The notes: generated by a model not told the origin, from the sequence alone. Counted from the first letter of the stretch, positions 16,393-26,654 are shown. The stretch: 64,000 nt of DNA from Lachnospiraceae bacterium (GCA_028689655.1 JAQVCT010000011.1:1-64000), one strand, 5' to 3'. Numbers and translations: made by a program.

Positions 16393-17847
16393 ATGGCAGT
16401 TTACAAATGTAGTGTATGTGGGTATCTCTTTGATGAGGAAAAGGAAGGAATGACATTTGAGGAACTGGAAAAATGTCCGGTATGCAAGCAGCCGAAATCT
16501 TCTTTTCAAAGAGTAGAAGAAGCAGAAGAGGGTGCTCAGGAAAAGGTGGTAGAAAACCAGGAGCCACAGCAGGAAAATCAGGACGATCAGGATAATGACG
16601 TTGATACTGCAGCATCACAGATGGATCTAAGCTATCCATCCCAGTATGTACGCACGGATAAGTCGTGCCGTTACATGGATGAGATCCATGAGATGGCAGT
16701 CACGGGGAAGTCCATCAGTGCAGCCATGGGAACACAGATGTCCATGCCGAATTGGGATGATATCCTGATCCTGGGAGCACAGTTGAATCCCATGCCATTG
16801 GATGAACATGCACCGGTCAATACGACCACAGTGATCGGAAAGCACGCGAAACGCCCCATGATATTGGAGAATCCTGTGTATATCAGTCATATGTCTTTTG
16901 GTGCGTTATCCAGGGAGACCAAGCTGGCGTTATCAAGAGGTGCGGCTATGGCAAAGACTGCCATGTGTTCCGGTGAGGGTGGAATATTGCCTGAGGTCAT
17001 GGATGCCGCCTATAAATATATTTTTGAATATGTACCCAATTTATATAGTGTAACAGATGAAAATCTGAAAAAGTCAGATGCCATTGAGATTAAGATCGGA
17101 CAGGGAACCAAGCCTGGCATGGGTGGACATTTGCCGGGGCATAAGGTGACACCGGAGATTGCCGCAGCCCGCAATAAGCCTATGGGACAGGATGTCATCA
17201 GCCCTTCCAGATTCCCGGGGATCAATACAAAAGAGGATCTGAAAGAACTGGTGTCAACCCTTCGGAAACGTTCTGACGGCAGACCCATCGGAGTGAAGAT
17301 CGCTGCCGGAAGGATTGAGCGGGATATGGAATACTGCGTGTTTGCAGAGCCGGACTTTATTACCATTGACGGACGGGGTGGTGCGACAGGTTCCAGTCCG
17401 AAGTTCATAAGAGATGCCACAAGTGTACCCACGGTATATGCATTATATAGAGCCAGAAAATATCTGGATCAGATTCACTCGGATATCGCATTGGTGATAA
17501 CAGGAGGGCTTCGGGTATCCTCTGATTTCGCGAAGGCTATCGCCATGGGTGCGGATGCTATTGCAGTAGCATCCTCCGGTCTCATCGCGGCAGCCTGCCA
17601 GCAGTATCGCATCTGCGGTACGGGAATGTGCCCGGTGGGAGTTGCGACACAGGATCCGGAGCTGCGGGAACGATTCAAGGGGGATGCAGCAGCTATGCGT
17701 GTGGGCAATTTCCTGAATGTAACCTTACAGGAACTGCGGACTTTTGCCAGAATCACCGGACATGAGAATCTCCACGATCTGAGCACCGCCGATTTGTGCA
17801 CCATCAACAGAGAGATATCAGATTATACCAATATCCCCCATGCCTAG
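16393..17847 (+). CDS. Rubredoxin-like domain fused to FMN-binding glutamate synthase-like protein
   Basis: A 484-residue protein. Residues 1-35 form a rubredoxin-like iron or zinc knuckle (C6, C9, C28, C31). An acidic, Gln-rich linker follows (about 45-75). Residues about 110-484 match the FMN-binding GltS domain of glutamate synthase, including the Fe-S binding CGTGMCPVG segment. The amidotransferase domain of true GltB is absent. It is related to the archaeal-type GltS-like flavoproteins; whether it makes glutamate or another product is unknown. ATG 16393 has GGAGG just upstream. It precedes the HAD-CPBP gene by 42 bases. Confidence 0.85.
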   Translation: MAVYKCSVCGYLFDEEKEGMTFEELEKCPVCKQPKSSFQRVEEAEEGAQEKVVENQEPQQENQDDQDNDVDTAASQMDLSYPSQYVRTDKSCRYMDEIHEMAVTGKSISAAMGTQMSMPNWDDILILGAQLNPMPLDEHAPVNTTTVIGKHAKRPMILENPVYISHMSFGALSRETKLALSRGAAMAKTAMCSGEGGILPEVMDAAYKYIFEYVPNLYSVTDENLKKSDAIEIKIGQGTKPGMGGHLPGHKVTPEIAAARNKPMGQDVISPSRFPGINTKEDLKELVSTLRKRSDGRPIGVKIAAGRIERDMEYCVFAEPDFITIDGRGGATGSSPKFIRDATSVPTVYALYRARKYLDQIHSDIALVITGGLRVSSDFAKAIAMGADAIAVASSGLIAAACQQYRICGTGMCPVGVATQDPELRERFKGDAAAMRVGNFLNVTLQELRTFARITGHENLHDLSTADLCTINREISDYTNIPHA

Positions 17848-17889
17848 TACAGAATCAGGATACAGACTGAGATGAGGAAGGAATAGAAG

Positions 17890-19416
17890 ATGTATCAATA
17901 CATATTATTTGACCTGGATGGCACACTGACAGATCCCAAGATCGGCATCTGTACCTGTGTACAATACGCCTTAAAAGATGCCGGAATCCAGGAACCGGAT
18001 CTGGATGTGCTGGAGCCCTTTATCGGACCGCCCTTGAAGGATAGTTTTCAGCAGTTCTACCATATGGATCAGGAGCAGGCGGAAAAAGCCATTGCAAAAT
18101 ATCGGGAGCGGTTCAGCATTGTGGGACTATATGAGAATGAGATTTATCCCGGAATAGCCAGTATGCTGGAGAAACTCCATTCATCTGGTAGAAAACTGGG
18201 GATTGCTTCCAGTAAACCTACGGTGTTCGTGGAAAAGATATTGGAACATTTTCATATCCTCCAGTATTTTGACGTGGTGGTGGGAAGTGAACTGGACGGC
18301 ACCAGAGGGAAAAAGGAGGAAGTGCTGGAGGAAGCATTACGTCAGTTAATACCAGGTGGAAAACAAGAATATGACACTTGTGTCATGGTAGGTGACCGCT
18401 GCTTTGATGTGGAGGGGGCTATCGCCCATGGAATAGACAGCATCGGTGTCAGCTATGGCTATGGCGGAAGAGAAGAACTGCAGAATGCAGGTGCCACCTA
18501 CATTGCGGAATCCGTGGAGCAATTGGGAAAACTAATAAACGGCAATCATAAAATGAGCCAGAAAGAGGAGAGGCATGAAAACTCTTTTTTGAAAGCATGG
18601 CAGGTGCTGTCTCCCATTCTGTTCTACTGGATCATCTGTAATGTTATATTGATTGCAGGTGTGGTGGTAATACAGCTGTGTATGGGCACGAATGAAAACA
18701 TTACGGAGTTGATGGGGGTGGAATGGACATCCATGATTTCTGTTGGTTTAAATGCACTAGCTATGCTTGGGACGATTCCATTCATGTATAGAATGCATCG
18801 GAGAGATTGTGCAGAGCGGTGCGTCAATGTGAACATTGCTTTGCCGGGAAAAGCGATAAAGGAAAAAGTGTTCCTGGCAGCTCTGATTATTATATTGGGG
18901 ATCAGCAGCGCGCTGACCCTTAACATGTTGTTATCCTACATTGATTTCAGTGATCTTTCCTCCAGTTATCAGGAGGTCGCCAGGATGCAATATTCCGTAT
19001 CTGTGCCAGTGGGAATCGTGCTCTATGGTTTGATTTCCCCGGTGGCAGAGGAGCTGGTATTCCGCGGACTGGTCATGAAACGTCTGCAGCGTTATTTCTC
19101 CACAGGCGTGGCAATCGTTACGTCGGCATTCATCTTTGCCATGTATCATGGAAATCTGGTACAGGGTCTGTATGCATTTTTACTGGGAATGGTCATCGCG
19201 GTCTGCTACTGGCATTTTGACAGCCTGCTGATTCCCATATTGTTCCATGGAGCAGCGAATATCAGTGTCTTTGTGATCACACATGACAGACAGGTGGAGA
19301 TGATGTTCAATAAGCCCTGGAATTGTGTGATATATGCGATTATTTCATTCATTACCTATTATGAGCTTATGAAAATAAAAAAAACAATGGGAAAATTTAC
19401 AAAAGTTAAGAACTGA
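17890..19416 (+). CDS. HAD phosphatase fused to CPBP-family intramembrane protease
   Basis: A 508-residue fusion. Residues 1-215 are a HAD hydrolase of the phosphoglycolate phosphatase type (DLDGT at 8-12, ASSKP near 98, VGDRCFDVEGA). Residues about 235-500 are a multi-span CPBP (CAAX/Abi) intramembrane glutamic-type protease with its motifs: EELVFRG (E387, E388, R392), H420 in MYHGN, and H453-N457 in FHGAAN. Both halves look catalytically complete. No stop or ribosome site separates them; an internal Met near 18553 lacks a good ribosome site. Single-domain forms of both families are common, so the joining is the unusual point. Role unknown. Confidence 0.85.
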   Translation: MYQYILFDLDGTLTDPKIGICTCVQYALKDAGIQEPDLDVLEPFIGPPLKDSFQQFYHMDQEQAEKAIAKYRERFSIVGLYENEIYPGIASMLEKLHSSGRKLGIASSKPTVFVEKILEHFHILQYFDVVVGSELDGTRGKKEEVLEEALRQLIPGGKQEYDTCVMVGDRCFDVEGAIAHGIDSIGVSYGYGGREELQNAGATYIAESVEQLGKLINGNHKMSQKEERHENSFLKAWQVLSPILFYWIICNVILIAGVVVIQLCMGTNENITELMGVEWTSMISVGLNALAMLGTIPFMYRMHRRDCAERCVNVNIALPGKAIKEKVFLAALIIILGISSALTLNMLLSYIDFSDLSSSYQEVARMQYSVSVPVGIVLYGLISPVAEELVFRGLVMKRLQRYFSTGVAIVTSAFIFAMYHGNLVQGLYAFLLGMVIAVCYWHFDSLLIPILFHGAANISVFVITHDRQVEMMFNKPWNCVIYAIISFITYYELMKIKKTMGKFTKVKN

Positions 19417-19431
19417 TATTTCATTTACATG

Positions 19432-19476
19432 AAAGCTGGATCGGATGCTGAATCGGAGCAGAGATCCAGCTTTTGT
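19432..19476 (+). terminator. Terminator after the HAD-CPBP gene
   Basis: AAAGCTGGATC (19432-19442) pairs with GATCCAGCTTT (19463-19473); TTTTGTTCT follows. Confidence 0.75.
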
Positions 19477-19507
19477 TCTGTCATATGAGTACGGTAACAG
19501 CTGAAAT

Positions 19508-19556
19508 AGCAAAAGGTAAGCTTCGAAGAAGCGATTTTGCGCATGGGGTCCTAATA
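19508..19556 (+). repeat. Interspersed repeat, second copy inverted near 51540-51590
   Basis: The stretch from AGCAAAAGG through GCTTC-GAA-GAAGC (19520-19532) to GCGATTTTGCGCATGGG recurs nearly exactly in inverted orientation at about 51544-51583. The rest of 19417-19929 holds the terminator at 19432, an A-rich leader and the gltB promoter; no gene is visible. Confidence 0.7.
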
Positions 19557-19706
19557 GTTACAAATAAATATAAATAAGAAAATGAAAGTAGAAATAAAAT
19601 AACCAGTTAACAAGAAAAACAGCAACACAATTCCAAAAGAAAACAGTTATTTTGACTGAATGGTGGGAATATTCGAATAGCCAGACAACTTATAAATAAA
19701 AAAATA

Positions 19707-19735
19707 TTTACAGGAAAAGTGAAAAGGTGTATGAT
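19707..19735 (+). promoter_or_regulatory. Promoter of gltBD
   Basis: TTTACA (19707-19712), 17-base spacer, TATGAT (19730-19735). The resulting leader of about 190 bases is A-rich; I see no known riboswitch in it. Confidence 0.6.
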
Positions 19736-19929
19736 AAGAAAAATTACAAAGAGGAAGAGCATAAAAAACAGAAAATAAAAACAAGCATTGTGGAGTATAA
19801 CAGAAACAGTAACTTAGAAACAAAAATTAGAAATGCGCTGTACCTTGTAATGAATAACTGAATAGATGAAAAAGAACACAATTGTTGACAGATACAGACA
19901 ACAGAGCAGAGAAAGGAAGGGTTTAGAAA

Positions 19930-22900
19930 ATGTTTGACGCACAATTGAATGTTCCAAAGGCTACCTTGTACCGTCCGGAGTTTGAGCATGATAACTGTGG
20001 TATTGGTGCATGCGTAAACATCAAGGGGGAGAAGACAAGAGCTACCGTTGAGAACGCATTAAAGATCGTAGAAAATTTGGAACACAGAGCAGGCAAAGAT
20101 GCCGAAGGGAAAACCGGTGACGGTGTAGGAATCTTATTACAGATTTCACATACATTCTTCACAAAGGTTACACGTCCCCTCGGCATCTTTTTAGGTTCAG
20201 AGAGAGAATATGGAATTGGTATGTTTTTCATGCCGCAAGATGAGTTGAAGAGAAATCAGTCCAAAAAGATGTTCGAGATCATCGTGGAAAAGGAAGGACT
20301 GGAGTTTCTGGGTTGGAGAGAAGTACCCACTGTCCCGTCGGTATTGGGACACAAGGCTGTGGAATGCATGCCATGTATTATGCAGGCGTTTGTGAAAAAG
20401 CCAAAGAATGTGAATAAAGGTCTGGATTTTGACCGCATGCTGTATATCGTGCGTCGAATCTATGAGCAGTCCGTGGAAAATACCTATGTGGTATCTCTTT
20501 CCAGCAGGACAATCGTATACAAGGGAATGTTCCTGGTGGGACAGCTCCGCACTTTTTTCGAAGACTTACAAAGCCCGGAGTACGAGTCAGCCATTGCCAT
20601 CGTTCACTCCAGATTCTCCACCAACACGAATCCCAGCTGGGAGCGTGCGCATCCATATCGGTTCATCGTTCATAATGGGGAGATCAATACCATTCGTGGC
20701 AATGCGGATAAGATGTTAGCCAGAGAAGAGAATATGGAGTCCCCTTATTTACATGGACAGCTGCATAAGGTTCTCCCAGTAATCAATGCGGAGGGTTCCG
20801 ACTCTGCCATGTTGGATAATACACTGGAATTTCTCGTTATGAGTGGAATGGATCTGCCACTTGCCATCATGATCACCATACCGGAACCCTGGGCAAATAA
20901 TAAGACCATGTCCCAGACGAAAAAAGACTTCTACCAGTATTATGCCACCATGATGGAGCCCTGGGATGGGCCTGCCTCTATTATTTTTACAGATGGAGAT
21001 AAGATGGGGGCAGTTCTGGATCGCAATGGTCTGCGGCCTTCCCGCTATATGATTACAGATGATGACCAATTGATCCTGTCTTCGGAGGTGGGAGTTCTGG
21101 ATATCGATCCCACGAAGATCGTTGTAAAAGAGCGTTTGAGGCCTGGGAAAATGTTGCTGGTGGATACCGTTAAGGGAGAGATTATCGATGATGACCGGTT
21201 GAAAGAATCCTATGCCACGAAGCAGCCCTACGGGGAATGGCTGGATAATAATCTGGTAGCCTTGAAAGACCTGAAAATCCCAAATGAGAGAGTTCCGGAA
21301 TTTACTTGTGAGGAACGCCAGAGAATGCAGAAAGCCTTTGGATTTACCTATGACGAGTTGAAGACCAGTATCCTTCCAATGGCGAAAAATGGAGGGGAAG
21401 CCATCGCAGCAATGGGTGTTGATACCCCCTTGTCTGTGCTGAGTGATTCCCATCATCCTCTGTTTTCCTATTTCAAGCAGCTATTTGCGCAAGTCACCAA
21501 TCCACCCATTGATGCCATCCGCGAGGAGGTAGTCACATCTACCACCGTATATATCGGAACAGAGGGAAATGTACTGGAGGAGACTCCTAAGAACTGCAAT
21601 GTATTAAAAGTGAATAATCCCATCCTCACCAACACCGATCTGATGAAGATCAAGAGTATGAAGGCGGAGGGATTTAACGTAGAAGTGGTACCCATCACCT
21701 ATTATAAAAATACAAGTCTGGAGCGCGCCATTGAGAAATTATTCGTGGAGGTGGACAGAGCGTTTCGGGATGGATTGAATATACTGATCTTGTCAGACCG
21801 TGGTGTGGACGAGAATCATGTGGCGATTCCTTCCCTGCTGGCAGTATCTGCATTGAATCAGCATCTGGTCAAGACGAAAAAGAGAACCAGCGTGGCTTTG
21901 ATCTTAGAGTCCGGGGAACCGCGAGAAGTACATCACTTTGCTACTTTGCTTGGTTACGGTGCCTGTGCCATCAATCCATATCTGGCACAGGAGACCATCA
22001 AGGAACTCATTGAGAATAGAATGTTAGACAAGGACTATTATGCAGCGGTGGATGATTACAATAATGCGGTGCTGCAGGGCATCGTGAAGATTGCTTCCAA
22101 GATGGGAATCTCCACCATTCAGTCCTATCAGGGTTCCATGATCTTCGAGGCGATTGGCATTGACTATGATGTGATCCATAAATATTTCACCAACACCGTA
22201 TGCCGTGTGGGAGGTATCGCCCTGAAAGATATCGAGCGGGAGGTGGATGAATTACATTCCAAAGCGTTTGATCCCCTGGGATTAGAGGCAGACCTTACCC
22301 TGGACAGCCCGGGACATCACAAGATGAGAAGTGGCGGGGAGGAGCATCTCTACAATCCTTCGACCATCCATCTGCTACAGGAAGCCACCAGACGAAATGA
22401 CTATAATCTTTTCAAACAATATACAGCACTGGTAAACGACGAACAGTCCATCAAGAATTTACGTGGTCTGATGGATTTTAAATATCCGAAAAAAGGGGTT
22501 CCCATTGAGGAAGTGGAGAGCGTGGAATCCATTGTTACAAGATTTAAGACAGGTGCCATGTCCTACGGTTCTATTTCACAGGAAGCCCATGAGACGCTGG
22601 CAATCGCCATGAATCAGATCCATGGAAAATCCAATTCCGGAGAAGGCGGGGAGGATCTGGAACGTCTCACCATTGGGAAAGATGGATTGAATCGTTGTTC
22701 TGCCATCAAACAGGTGGCATCGGGACGTTTCGGTGTGACCAGCAGATATCTGGTCAGTGCCAAAGAGATTCAGATTAAGATGGCACAGGGGGCAAAGCCT
22801 GGAGAAGGCGGACATTTGCCTGCAGGAAAAGTATACCCATGGGTTGCAAAGACAAGACATTCCACACCGGGTGTTGGGCTGATTTCTCCGCCTCCACACC

Positions 22901-24507
22901 ATGATATTTACTCCATTGAAGATTTGGCACAGTTGATCTACGATCTGAAAAATGCCAACAAAGATGCCAGAATATCCGTGAAACTGGTTTCCGAGGCAGG
23001 TGTTGGAACTGTGGCGGCAGGTGTGGCAAAAGCAGGTGCCCAGGTCATCCTGGTATCAGGATATGACGGCGGAACCGGTGCTGCACCCAGAAGCTCCATT
23101 CACAATGCGGGACTTCCATGGGAGCTTGGTCTTTCCGAGACCCATCAGACGCTGATCATGAATGGACTTCGTAACAAGGTACGCATCGAGACGGATGGCA
23201 AACTTATGAGTGGTCGTGATGTGGCAATCGCAGCATTGCTGGGAGCGGAGGAATTTGGCTTTGCAACCGCACCGTTGGTTACCATGGGATGTGTCATGAT
23301 GAGAGTCTGCAATCTGGATACCTGTCCGGTGGGGATTGCAACGCAGAACCCGGAACTTCGGAAAAGGTTCAAGGGAAGGCCGGAGTATGTCATTCATTTT
23401 ATGCAGTTCATCGCTCAGGAATTGAGAGAATACATGGCAGCACTTGGTGTGCGCACGGTAGATGAACTGGTAGGACGTACCGATCTTCTCACCCTTCGAG
23501 ACGGACTTGATCAGGATAAGGGAAAGGTAGACTTGAAAAATATTCTGGATAATCCTTATGTGGGTATGAAGGGGAAAGTGACATTTGATCCGAAACAGGT
23601 CTTTGATTTCCAACTGGAGAAGACACTGGATGAAAAAGTACTGTTAAAGCAGCTTTCAAGAGCGATGGATGAGAAACAGAAGAGAAGCATCGAAGTGGAT
23701 GTGAAGAATACAGACAGAACCTTTGGTACGATCCTTGGCTCAGAGATTACAAAGCGTTTCTGTGATACATTGGAGGAAGATTCTTACCGTGTATTATGTA
23801 ACGGTGCCGGCGGTCAAAGCTTTGGTGCATTTATACCAAAGGGTCTTACTCTGGAATTGGTGGGAGACAGCAACGACTATTTCGGTAAAGGGTTGTCCGG
23901 CGGTAAGCTTATCGTATATCCACCCAAGGGAAGCAGATTCAAACAGGATGAGAATATCATCATCGGCAATGTGGCACTATACGGTGCTACCAGCGGGAAA
24001 GCCTATATCAATGGCGTGGCCGGGGAACGTTTCTGTGTGCGTAATTCCGGTGCCAATGCGGTGGTGGAAGGTGTTGGAGATCATGGATGTGAGTATATGA
24101 CAGGAGGCCGTGTGGTCGTGCTTGGTAAGATTGGCAAGAATTTCGCAGCAGGTATGAGTGGCGGTATCGCCTATGTCCTGGATGAGAACAGCGATATCTA
24201 TACCAGACTGAATAAAGAGATGGTGTCTTCCAGTGAGATCACTTCCAAATATGACGTATTGGAATTGAAAGATATGATCACAGAACATGTTGCCTACACC
24301 AATTCCGAAAAAGGAAAACAGATCTTGGATAATTTTGGCGAATATCTGCCAAAATTCAAAAAGATCATTCCCCATGATTATGAGAGAATGCAGAAGGCAA
24401 TCGTTCAGATGGAAGAAAAAGGACTGAGTGCGGAGCAGGCACAGATTGAAGCTTTCTATGGGAATAAAACAAATAAAACGAATCAATCAAATAAGGAAAA
24501 ACACTAA
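19930..24507 (+). CDS. gltB: Glutamate synthase large subunit
   Basis: The 1525-residue large subunit converts glutamine plus 2-oxoglutarate to two glutamates. The class II amidotransferase nucleophile is C23 (DNCGIGACV), exposed after removal of a 22-residue propeptide. The central domain, the FMN-binding synthase domain (AQGAKPGEGGHLPAGKV), the Fe-S cysteines (CVMMRVCNLDTCPVG) and the C-terminal Gly-rich beta-helix domain (repeated GG motifs) follow in order. Length is normal for the family. ATG 19930 follows AGGAAGGG. gltD follows after 75 bases. Confidence 0.97.
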   Translation: MFDAQLNVPKATLYRPEFEHDNCGIGACVNIKGEKTRATVENALKIVENLEHRAGKDAEGKTGDGVGILLQISHTFFTKVTRPLGIFLGSEREYGIGMFFMPQDELKRNQSKKMFEIIVEKEGLEFLGWREVPTVPSVLGHKAVECMPCIMQAFVKKPKNVNKGLDFDRMLYIVRRIYEQSVENTYVVSLSSRTIVYKGMFLVGQLRTFFEDLQSPEYESAIAIVHSRFSTNTNPSWERAHPYRFIVHNGEINTIRGNADKMLAREENMESPYLHGQLHKVLPVINAEGSDSAMLDNTLEFLVMSGMDLPLAIMITIPEPWANNKTMSQTKKDFYQYYATMMEPWDGPASIIFTDGDKMGAVLDRNGLRPSRYMITDDDQLILSSEVGVLDIDPTKIVVKERLRPGKMLLVDTVKGEIIDDDRLKESYATKQPYGEWLDNNLVALKDLKIPNERVPEFTCEERQRMQKAFGFTYDELKTSILPMAKNGGEAIAAMGVDTPLSVLSDSHHPLFSYFKQLFAQVTNPPIDAIREEVVTSTTVYIGTEGNVLEETPKNCNVLKVNNPILTNTDLMKIKSMKAEGFNVEVVPITYYKNTSLERAIEKLFVEVDRAFRDGLNILILSDRGVDENHVAIPSLLAVSALNQHLVKTKKRTSVALILESGEPREVHHFATLLGYGACAINPYLAQETIKELIENRMLDKDYYAAVDDYNNAVLQGIVKIASKMGISTIQSYQGSMIFEAIGIDYDVIHKYFTNTVCRVGGIALKDIEREVDELHSKAFDPLGLEADLTLDSPGHHKMRSGGEEHLYNPSTIHLLQEATRRNDYNLFKQYTALVNDEQSIKNLRGLMDFKYPKKGVPIEEVESVESIVTRFKTGAMSYGSISQEAHETLAIAMNQIHGKSNSGEGGEDLERLTIGKDGLNRCSAIKQVASGRFGVTSRYLVSAKEIQIKMAQGAKPGEGGHLPAGKVYPWVAKTRHSTPGVGLISPPPHHDIYSIEDLAQLIYDLKNANKDARISVKLVSEAGVGTVAAGVAKAGAQVILVSGYDGGTGAAPRSSIHNAGLPWELGLSETHQTLIMNGLRNKVRIETDGKLMSGRDVAIAALLGAEEFGFATAPLVTMGCVMMRVCNLDTCPVGIATQNPELRKRFKGRPEYVIHFMQFIAQELREYMAALGVRTVDELVGRTDLLTLRDGLDQDKGKVDLKNILDNPYVGMKGKVTFDPKQVFDFQLEKTLDEKVLLKQLSRAMDEKQKRSIEVDVKNTDRTFGTILGSEITKRFCDTLEEDSYRVLCNGAGGQSFGAFIPKGLTLELVGDSNDYFGKGLSGGKLIVYPPKGSRFKQDENIIIGNVALYGATSGKAYINGVAGERFCVRNSGANAVVEGVGDHGCEYMTGGRVVVLGKIGKNFAAGMSGGIAYVLDENSDIYTRLNKEMVSSSEITSKYDVLELKDMITEHVAYTNSEKGKQILDNFGEYLPKFKKIIPHDYERMQKAIVQMEEKGLSAEQAQIEAFYGNKTNKTNQSNKEKH

Positions 24508-24582
24508 TACAGGAATGCAAAAACAGGACTTACTGTATGAAGATTAAATGTATAGTGAGAAGGAAAGGAGTTAACAAAACAA

Positions 24583-26076
24583 ATGGGAAAACCAACAGGT
24601 TTTATGGAATATGATAGAAAAGTGTCTGCAGCGGAAGAACCAAAGTCCAGAGTGAAGCATTTTAATGAGTTTCACACCCATCTTCCCATGGAGGAACAGC
24701 GTTTGCAGGGAGCCAGATGTATGGAATGTGGAGTGCCATTCTGTCAGTCAGGCATGACAATCTGTGGAATGACTTCCGGATGCCCGCTGCACAATCTGAT
24801 ACCGGAATGGAATGACCTGGTGTATACAGGCAATCTGCAGCAGGCATATAAGAGACTGAAAAAGACCAACAGCTTTCCAGAGTTCACATCCAGAGTATGT
24901 CCGGCACTTTGTGAGGCGGCATGTACCTGTGGCATGGAGGGAGATCCGGTTGCTGCCAGGGAAAATGAATATGCCATTATAGAAAATGCATATGAGATGG
25001 GATATGCTGCGGCAAATCCACCGAAAGTGAGAACGGGAAAGAAAATTGCCGTGATTGGCAGTGGACCATCCGGTCTGGCAGCAGCGGATCAATTGAATAA
25101 ACGTGGTCATTCTGTCACCGTCTATGAGAGACATGACAGAGTGGGCGGGCTGCTCATGTATGGCATCCCCAATATGAAGCTGGAAAAACAGATCATAGAG
25201 CGTAAGATTAACATCATGAAGGAAGAAGGTGTGTCCTTCATCACCAATACGGATGTGGGAAAAGATCTGAAGGGCACAGATATCCTACAGCATTATGATA
25301 AAGTCGTGCTGGCGTGTGGTGCCTCCAATCCGAGAGATATCAATGCTGTGGGAAGAGATGCAAAGGGTATCTATTTCGCAGTGGATTTCCTGAGTCAGGT
25401 GACCAGGAGTTTTCTGGATTCTAAATTTGAGGATGGCAAATATGTGACTACAAAGGGTAAAAATGTTGTCATCATCGGCGGTGGGGATACAGGAAACGAC
25501 TGTGTGGGAACATCCATACGTCTGGGCGCAAAGAGCGTTACCCAGATAGAGATGATGCCAAAAGCACCGGACACCAGAGCAGAGAACAATCCGTGGCCGG
25601 AATGGCCCAGGATCTGTAAGACAGACTATGGCCAAGAGGAAGCAATCGCATTATTTGGTCATGATCCCAGAATCTATGAATCTACGGTAAAGGAATTTGT
25701 GAAGGATAAGAATGGCAATCTGAAGGCAGTGAAGATTGTCAAATTGAAATGGGAAAAAGAACCGGAGACCGGGCGCATGAATATGAGTGAAGTTCCTGGA
25801 AGTGAAAAGACACTGGATGCACAGATCGTGTTGATCGCTGCCGGATTCCTGGGCAGCCAGAAATATGTAACGGATGCATTTAAAGTGGAGGTGAACCAGC
25901 GCACCAATGTAAAGACAGCACAGGACGCGTTCCAGACCAACGTAGAAAATGTATTTACGGCAGGTGATATGCACAGAGGACAGTCCCTGGTGGTATGGGC
26001 AATCCGCGAGGGTCGCGAGGCGGCAAGAGCCGTGGATGAAAGCCTCATGGGGTATACGAATCTCACGATCCAGTAG
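24583..26076 (+). CDS. gltD: Glutamate synthase small subunit
   Basis: A 497-residue FAD and NAD(P)H-dependent subunit that supplies electrons to GltB. N-terminal 4Fe-4S cysteines appear in CMECGVPFC and CPALCEAACTCG. The FAD-binding Rossmann motif is IGSGPSGLAAA, and a second dinucleotide motif is IIGGGDTGNDC. Length is normal. AGGAAAGGAG precedes the ATG. It ends the operon at a strong 16-bp terminator. Confidence 0.96.
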   Translation: MGKPTGFMEYDRKVSAAEEPKSRVKHFNEFHTHLPMEEQRLQGARCMECGVPFCQSGMTICGMTSGCPLHNLIPEWNDLVYTGNLQQAYKRLKKTNSFPEFTSRVCPALCEAACTCGMEGDPVAARENEYAIIENAYEMGYAAANPPKVRTGKKIAVIGSGPSGLAAADQLNKRGHSVTVYERHDRVGGLLMYGIPNMKLEKQIIERKINIMKEEGVSFITNTDVGKDLKGTDILQHYDKVVLACGASNPRDINAVGRDAKGIYFAVDFLSQVTRSFLDSKFEDGKYVTTKGKNVVIIGGGDTGNDCVGTSIRLGAKSVTQIEMMPKAPDTRAENNPWPEWPRICKTDYGQEEAIALFGHDPRIYESTVKEFVKDKNGNLKAVKIVKLKWEKEPETGRMNMSEVPGSEKTLDAQIVLIAAGFLGSQKYVTDAFKVEVNQRTNVKTAQDAFQTNVENVFTAGDMHRGQSLVVWAIREGREAARAVDESLMGYTNLTIQ

Positions 26077-26093
26077 ATATGCGGGATATTTTC

Positions 26094-26128
26094 GAACTAA
26101 GATCCAGAATTATTCTGGATCTTAGTTC
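26094..26128. terminator. Bidirectional terminator between gltD and luxS
   Basis: GAACTAAGATCCAGAA (26094-26109) pairs perfectly over 16 bases with 26113-26128 across a TTA loop, between convergent genes. Confidence 0.8.
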
Positions 26129-26172
26129 TAGTTATAAGCTGCAATTGCAGATGTATTTAAATACGTCGGAGA

Positions 26173-26652
26173 TTATGCTGGATAGTTCAGTTTATCGTTG
26201 GTGATACCGGTAAGGGTCTCGTCCAGGTATTTCTTTGCTATGAATTTTGCCATGGGAAGATTCATGTCTAGGTAGTTGCCACAGTCACGGGCAGAGGCAC
26301 CAGGAACTTCCCCTTCAAAGTCGCGAATGAAAGTGAACATATTCTGCATTAATGTGACGATATCCTTGGATTCATGGTCGCCAGCCAGGATCAGATAGAA
26401 TCCGGTACGGCATCCCATAGGTCCGAAATAGACAGTGCGGTCTTTGTATTCGGGATCGTTGCGAAGATAGGTGGCTGCCAGATGCTCGATGGTGTGGATC
26501 TCAGCGGTGTTCATCACTGGTTCACAGTTAGGTCTGGTGACGCGCAGATCGAAAGTCGTTACGATCTCTGATCCTACATGGTCCTTTCGGGACACATAGA
26601 TGCCAGGTAAGAGTGTGAGATGATTAACGGTAAAGCTTGCAATTTTTTCCAT
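26173..26652 (-). CDS. luxS: S-ribosylhomocysteine lyase LuxS
   Basis: Cleaves S-ribosylhomocysteine to homocysteine and DPD, the precursor of autoinducer-2. The 159-residue protein carries metal ligands H53 and H57 (HTIEH) and C124 (ARDCGNYLDMN), with PMGCRTGFYL between them. It lies two bases downstream of the nucleosidase gene that makes its substrate, so the two form the activated methyl cycle operon. Confidence 0.95.
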   Translation of the reverse strand: MEKIASFTVNHLTLLPGIYVSRKDHVGSEIVTTFDLRVTRPNCEPVMNTAEIHTIEHLAATYLRNDPEYKDRTVYFGPMGCRTGFYLILAGDHESKDIVTLMQNMFTFIRDFEGEVPGASARDCGNYLDMNLPMAKFIAKKYLDETLTGITNDKLNYPA

Positions 26653-26654
26653 AA

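Noticed and set aside
23056..23613. Long antisense frame within gltB
   Set aside because: gltB is clearly coding here, with Fe-S and FMN motifs; the other frame is a by-product of codon use.
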